Source: Salticus scenicus (taxonomy: Eukaryota > Arthropoda > Arachnida > Araneae > Salticidae). From it: a DNA stretch of 64,000 bases. Of the stretch, positions 57,966 to 64,000 are shown one piece after another. The stretch is taken from contig OZ005648.1 of assembly GCA_963930645.1 (NCBI GenBank), positions 271,943,830 through 272,007,829 of the forward strand, given 5' to 3'. How positions within the stretch are numbered: position 1 is the stretch's first letter; each line of letters begins with the position of its first letter. The translations under genes and the position numbers were made by a program. The notes under the pieces were generated by a model, which saw only the letters and a program-made list of their open reading frames with translations, was not told the DNA's origin and did no database searches.

Positions 57966-58735
57966 CTGAAAGAGAAAAATAAGTAATGTATTTTTATTCC
58001 TCAGATAGCAAAATAAGCTTGCATCAAACCCGATTTTTAAAATCTGCAAGCTTAATCTTAGCAAATATGCTGCAAGGCGACTATGACACTGACACGAGTA
58101 GTTTTTATTGCTGAAAAGTCAATTAATCTTCTTTTTGAAACTCATATGCCTGTATGTAACCACGGTAGCGGTCACAAAAATCATTCGAATTAACTTGAAA
58201 TTTGATAATACAAATATTTATGAGTTATATGAAACGAAATGCAAGTGTTTTGGCGTTTATTTGTATTTGTATAACTTGTGTATATGGACATATAAACTAA
58301 TTTAGATACATTATGATTTATGGATACCATTTCTTTTAAATGCATTTTAGCATCGTGAACAACAACAACACTGATGAAACTAACATATATTAAAATTTCA
58401 ACACTGATGAAACTAACACACATAATTGAGATAGGGATAGCACATATAATTGGATCCTGTGAAAATGCAGGGTGTGCATAGTCTGTAGGGCTACATAAAA
58501 TAGTACCAATTTATTATGCGTGGTAACAACTAGATGAAAAATTTCGATAGCTTTATTATACACTGTTAAATTTTAAGCATTTTAAGTGGGATCAATATCA
58601 GTTTTGTATTAAATCTTAAATGATATATTAATTAATAAGCCTGGGATTTCTTGGTAAATATTCAGTTTGGAGTTGGGACAAATTAATTTATTAAATAAAA
58701 TGATTTAGTTTCGCATTATATATATATATATATAA
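57966..58735. other. No gene seen
   Basis: AT-rich DNA upstream of the zinc-finger exon on the minus strand. A short direct repeat CAACACTGATGAAACTAACA occurs twice near 58366 and 58398. Confidence 0.6.
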
Positions 58736-59067
58736 CTAGCAGGTTTACCCGGCGTTGCCCAGACTGAAGAAGTGTTTTGCTTATAGAATTTTGAAATCAA
58801 TGAAAGAATTGAACAAAGGTGTAAAAACAGAAATTCCTGAAACATTTTCTAAAGTCTTTAATAGAAAATATTTATAAATAAATAAATACAAAAAGCACAG
58901 ATTTAGTATGGGACCCCCTTGGCGACTTTAAATATTTTTAGCCATTTTTGCAATGAATTGAAATGGCTATTATTGCGTAACTAAAGATCTTGGCTAGAAA
59001 CGTCCGAGCTACTTCGGTGCCAAATTTTAAATTTTGCCAAAGGGGTCCGATATTAAAATTGTTCCAT

Positions 59068-59107
<40 letters not shown>

Positions 59108-60366
59108 ATATACAAAATAAAAACAAAAAAATCTTAATAAAATCCAAATTATAACTATTTACAATTAAGGTGAGAACATAAAAGAACCTCCTAAGGTGCA
59201 CAATAAAAAAAAAAAAAAAAATGTTTTACTGAAGGAAGGAAAAGTACTACTTAATTAAATAAAAATTTTAAGCTAATGCCAAATATCTCTATAAACACAT
59301 TTATCCATACACGAATTCCTGATTTTTAAAAAATGCATCAACTTTCGTAGCGTAACTTTTTTTTTTCTCTAATCTATATATTAATAGGCAAACATGAAAT
59401 TTGTAGTACACATTTAACATATTTATTATGGGATTAAAGGATTGAAAGCGGTATCATTCGAAAGGTATGATTAGCCAGATTTGCAGAATAGAAAAATTAT
59501 TTCCTTACGATCTCAAGTCAAGAAGGTATTTATAAATACTTTTATTTTTTATACGCTTTTATTTTACACCCGTAATCTTTTGTATTTAAAATTCCATTAA
59601 TTTCAAATTCCGTTCAGTTCATTTAAAATTCCATTTCCGTTTGCGGCTCGAAATTTTATACTACTGAAGATATGCGAAAAATTAAAAAAGGATTTGATTT
59701 ATGAAAGTTCTTTTTTTTTTAATGATCTAATTTTTTTTCTTTCTTTTCTTTTTTTCTTGAGGGGAAAAAAAAATGTTTGTATTTATTATTATTTTTTAAT
59801 TTTTTTTATTTTGTCATCAAATATTTCTTTCTTTTTATTAGTTATTATTATTATTATTAGCTTACATTCTTTGTCATAAACCACCTGCCAATTTCTGCCG
59901 AATTCGGGTTAAAAACGGAAAATAGGGGAAAATAAATTAGAAATATCAGTCCTTCAGTTCTATCGTTACAAATTGAGTACCAAATGAAAGGGGCGATTTT
60001 CTGAATTCAGGGGTGCAAACAGTTTTTCGACAGGACAATTAGACTTTTTAAAATTAACTAAAGTATGAAATTTAGATGGAAACATTTTATTTTAATCTTT
60101 TCATGCTTTTTAGTGCGAATCAAGTTTATAGAAAAAGTCTTTAATTTAATTTAATTTAATTTTATTATTCATTGTAAAGTTAAAATGGGGTTTTTATTTA
60201 ATAAATTTTGATTCAATTATCCGGCTGAACTAAAAAATATGGCGTTAGCTAGATTTCGTCCTGACTAATAAGTGGGCCATTTTTCGTAGCGGTCGCTTGA
60301 ACGGTGTAGATTTGTATAGGCAACTAAAAATCCGGGCAAACAAACAATCATCTTTATATATATAGA
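58736..60366 (-). mobile_element. Helitron (1631 bp), nonautonomous, minus strand
   Basis: Read on the minus strand it starts TCTATATATATAAAGATG after A (60366) and ends AAACCTGCTAG before T (58736). Internal order is block C (about 60340-60200), block A (about 60075-59930), then block B (about 59070-58908). The A-then-B order is shared with the Helitron at 49511-52275, and the 39259 fragment carries C and B. It has no Rep or helicase. The 3' hairpin is weaker than in the first element. A further TCTATATATTAATAGG start near 59383 on the plus strand may mark a nested insertion. Confidence 0.78.
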
Positions 60367-61440
60367 TGAATACCTTTTCAAACATTGCCCAAGAAGAAAT
60401 TGTGTATCACATAAAAAATAAGAAATAATTTATTATTATCATTATTTTTTTAATTATTAAGAATCCTTATAATGAAGGCATACAATATACAATACTTAAC
60501 CAGGGACTTTGATTGAATGTTGTATGCAAATAGGTGTAATTTCTGTTGTACTGTATGCATTTGCCAAAAATTTGCAGTATCCGAAGCCCAATTAGCACCT
60601 AAATTTATCTGCCCTTATTTGGCTATTCCTTAATTTATTGACTATATATATATATATGATGCACTATATTCATATAGAGTAATTCATGTTGACCACATCT
60701 TGTTTCCCTATACCTGAAGAATTTCTTCAATGACAAATTCTTTTTTGTTATAAGCATATAGTATACAGCTCCTATGTATACAAAGCGCTTTGAAAAATTG
60801 TGCATTTAAGAATGGAATAATTTATTTGCAAAAGATAATGCATGTGTCATAATTACATATTCTAACATGGGAAACATGCAAATCACAAAAAGATCAGCAT
60901 AAAATCAGTAACGAACATTTCCTAATATATCTCAAGAATGACTAACAATAAACAAATAAACACTTTTATAAGTAGTGCGAGAGGTCGTACTATTTCTTTC
61001 AAGCTGAGATTTTTGTGTCGTCGCCGCTTGTAGTATTACACCTTGAATTTTATATTTCTTCTTATGTCGGAAAAAAAAAAAGAACGCGCAAACATTTTAT
61101 TTAAAAAAATAAAAAAAAATTGAAAAAAATTGTGCTAAATAAATGGAACAGCTTCAGTATAGAACGATATATATTATATATTATACATTATTATTATTAT
61201 TATTTATGTATGCGGAAAAAAAAAAAAAAAAAAAAAAAAAATCAAAGCAGTGTTTGGGGACTGCCGATAGAAGTGAAAACTAAGTAACTTGTGAATTGTA
61301 TCGTCGAGCTATTAGATTATTATTTTCGAATTATTTTTGGTTTGTAAAGAAGTGTTTGTGATCTGTATTACATGATTCGGCACAATATTTGTAGCTACCC
61401 AAATTAAATGAACTAAGCCTTATATTAGGTAAAAATATTG
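60367..61440. other. No gene seen
   Basis: AT-rich DNA with ATT repeats and A runs. Near 61155-61175 a short piece (GAACAGCTTCAGTATAGAAC) matches the start of Helitron block B at 39640. Confidence 0.55.
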
Positions 61441-62095
61441 ATTACTTATGAAATTATTTTAATTAGTAGCTGAGATACAAAAGAAAACCGATTCAGGACA
61501 CCCCAAAACGTGTAAATCAGGTGAAATCTCGAATTCCACTTTTGATAATATAAAAGAACTTTAAAGTATCTTTCGAATGATATATTAAAAATAATTTAAT
61601 CATAATTAGAATTTGAAATATTGAAATTTTAAAATATTACAGCGCCATCTGGCAGTAGAAATTTCTGTAATCTACTGTTCGATTCCAAATCAACAAAGCT
61701 TTCTAATGATGTATTACTTATGAAATCATTTCAATTAGTAGCTGAGATACAAAAGAAAACCCATTCAGAACACCTCAAAACGGGTAAATCAGGTAAAATC
61801 TCGAATTCCACTTTCGATAATATAAAAGAACTTTAAAATATCTTTCGAATGATGTATTAAAAATAATTTAATCCTAATTAGAAATTGAAATTTTAAAATT
61901 TTAAAATATTACAGCGCCATCTGGCGGTAGAAATTTCTGTAAGTTAGTGTTCGATTCCAACTCAACAAATCTTTCAAATGATGTATTACTTATGAAATTA
62001 TTTTAATTAGTAGCTGAGATACAAAAGAAAACCCATTCAGGACACCTCAAAACGCGTAAATCAGCTGAAATCTCGAATTCCACTTTCGATTCTCA
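61441..62095 (+). repeat. Tandem array with exact 272 bp period
   Basis: ATTACTTATGAAAT starts units at 61441, 61713 and 61985. Each has TAGTAGCTGAGATACAAAAG, TCTCGAATTCCACTTT, and in the first two ATTACAGCGCCATCTGGC. Two full units and about 110 bp of a third are present. Units differ by a few percent. Confidence 0.92.
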
Positions 62096-62720
62096 TGGAA
62101 TGCCTTCGCTGACGATGACGCGAGTTTCATGATTTTTGTTCACCCAAAAGTGATCAACGCGCCTAAAGAAGTTTTCACTTCAGAAAAAAAAAAAAAAAAA
62201 TATTGCCGTCTGCGTGAGAGAATGCAGAGTTTACAACTTGGCCAGAAAAAATTCATTGTCGGCTAATTTAGCTTACTGTAGTTCCTAGATCATGTGACTT
62301 TTTTTTATTTTTATGAATGTTCTCTGCCACAAATAAAGGTTGCCATTGACTCCACTGTAATAAGAGCTCTATGGTTTTAATCATTATGAAGTTTTTAAAA
62401 ATTCGAATTAGCAATATACGGTTAAGTAAAAGAGAAAGAATCGTTTATGACTTCATTTTTTAAAACAGGCACCGCCATGAAGAAATATGATAAATTTGAA
62501 AATCAATTATATACTTGCATTGCATATATTTATTTTATTTGTTTATTTTTCAAACAAAAAATAACAACATTGATATAAAAAATATAGAATACATGACTGT
62601 AACACGAATCTACCCCCAAATACTCAAAAATGGTTTTAATATATCATGCATATTATCCTTTTTTATAAAAGGCAAATTATATTTCTGTTGCAAATTATAT
62701 TTCTGTTTTGGTATATGGTT

Positions 62721-62763
62721 CCTATGTTCAGCCTTAAATTTTCAATTTAAGGCTGAACATAGG
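62721..62763. repeat. Perfect 20 bp inverted repeat with 3-base loop
   Basis: CCTATGTTCAGCCTTAAATT is followed by TTC and its exact reverse complement. Shortly after it is GCAGTGAAAGGG-TTAA, which resembles a piggyBac-type right end, so the hairpin may be subterminal to such an element. No partner end was found. Confidence 0.9.
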
Positions 62764-62795
62764 CGGGCAATTTTGGGTGGCAGTGAAAGGGTTAA

Positions 62796-63573
62796 ATGAG
62801 CTATTTTTCAGCTGTTTTCTAAAAAGGTCTTTACGATAAGGGGTTATTCACAAGTGAAAATTTGTATCAGAAAAAAATTTAATTGTTCTTTTCAAACAAT
62901 TCATTTTTCTTTTTTTTAAATATTAGGTATGTTGGGTATCAAACTATGTCAAAGTTTTTTTTGCTATAGTTCGCGCATGCGCAGTAATAAATTATTCACT
63001 ACAACTGTCCATATCTCTTTGAATATTAAATGTATTTATTTTAAACTATAGTATAATAACTTAGTCATATGCTGTCATGTTTTCCGAAAGTGTCATGAAA
63101 TTCGAAGAAAAACTTTTGGAGTTATAAAGTAAAAACTTGCGAAAAAAAATTTGCATTTTTTAATAAAATATTAATAATTTCTTAAATATTCAAGATATCC
63201 TCACAAAACTCTACATACGTATAAAATATAACATTTATAACCGTATCTAAAATTTGCAGATTAGTCGAAGCTTTTCCATATACAGGGTTATCACAAATAC
63301 ATTTTATTTTATTGGATTTGTTGTTCCCCCCCCCCTAAGGGCCTTCATGACAAAATATTTTCTGAAAAATATGAGGAAAGAGATGTTTTCCTTATTCCCA
63401 AAATTCAAGAACAACGCGTTAGGTATTTTTCAAGATATTCGACAAAACGTAAAAAAGCGAAAGTGTTCAAATTATTTTGGCCAACATCTGTATAAAGCTT
63501 TTATCTATTACATTATGTTTATGCATTTTAGGATTTCCATTTTAGCTTTGAAAAATGTTAAATTAACTAACAA

Positions 63574-63606
<33 letters not shown>

Positions 63607-64000
63607 CTAATCTGACATCTCCCCCACTCATTTTTATTTATTTATTTTTTAAATCTTGTTTCTGGAGTTCGAATTATTTACAAAAAAAATTCAAAACATA
63701 CAAAAATTTTGAAATGCAAATTATTTTTTTCTAACTGCGTTAGATTTTATCTTCACGTTTTTTATTTTATCTTTTATTTATTTTATTTTATTATTATTTT
63801 TTTTTCCCAATTGCAAATTTTTATGTATTTTACTTCCTATTATTTTATGACCACGTGTTATTCCAACACCTTCCGTCACAGATAGAGTAAAAATCGAATA
63901 GTATAATTTTGTAGAAACTGACAGTTGTTATAATAAATAAAATATGTTGGCATCTTTTTTATTATTATTTATATTTTATTTTTTCAACTTCACTCGACTT
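62796..64000. other. No gene seen
   Basis: AT-rich DNA with a long T run at about 63577-63606 and a C-run near 63326. An open frame at 63254-63610 ends in a poly-Phe tract made by the T run and shows no domain. Confidence 0.55.

Noticed and set aside
63254..63610. 118-codon open frame ending in poly-Phe
   Set aside because: The end is a T homopolymer. The rest has no recognisable motif, although a distant transposon origin cannot be excluded.

Overview
The window is eukaryotic, animal nuclear DNA: very AT-rich, intron-rich, and dense in transposon remnants, satellites and homopolymer runs. The two host genes are animal-type (SCAMP and a ZNF474-like C2HC zinc-finger protein). Abundant Penelope-like, Helitron, pogo/Tigger, hAT and piggyBac-type remnants, an I/Jockey-type LINE and a tRNA-derived SINE suggest an arthropod, perhaps a chelicerate such as a spider. 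The lineage is inference; no rRNA or mitochondrial marker is present.

Host genes. (1) On the + strand, the last three coding exons of a secretory carrier-associated membrane protein (SCAMP) lie at 2287-2388, 6973-7108 and 10067-10231. All have canonical splice sites and compatible phases; the 5' part of the gene lies outside the window or was not recognised. (2) On the - strand, three exons of a ZNF474-like C2HC zinc-finger gene lie at 57687-57965, 38744-38921 and 20721-20902 (stop). Each carries one C-x2-C-x11-H-x3-C finger. The junctions are in phase, and the two introns are about 18-19 kb and are filled with repeats. The last exon has no ATG and is short, so it is easily missed. The two genes converge tail to tail across about 10.5 kb.

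Mobile elements by region. 0-9 kb: a hAT-like element holding a 260 bp near-perfect palindrome, a piggyBac-type MITE, and in SCAMP introns a pogo-like element carrying a nested 2.06 kb DNA transposon with a decayed ORF, plus a further pogo-like pair. 12-19 kb: two hAT MITEs with near-perfect or perfect 8 bp duplications and a copy of a long dispersed repeat. 22-36 kb: a MITE with long inverted repeats, a Penelope-like RT/GIY-YIG relic, tandem duplications and a 5'-truncated LINE. 36-47 kb: several satellite-like arrays, a Tigger relic and inverted-repeat elements. 47-52 kb: an unclassified element with palindromic subterminal repeats, then a well-bounded Helitron (49511-52275) containing a Rep fragment and a 200 bp higher-order minisatellite. 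53-64 kb: duplications, a SINE with a perfect 14 bp target-site duplication, a second Helitron on the - strand and a 272 bp tandem array.

No operon-like system is present. The most interesting points are the zinc-finger gene assembled across 37 kb, the related Helitrons with shared internal block order, the nested transposon with six direct subterminal motifs, and four loci with hammerhead-core-like hairpins at or near Penelope-type sequence.
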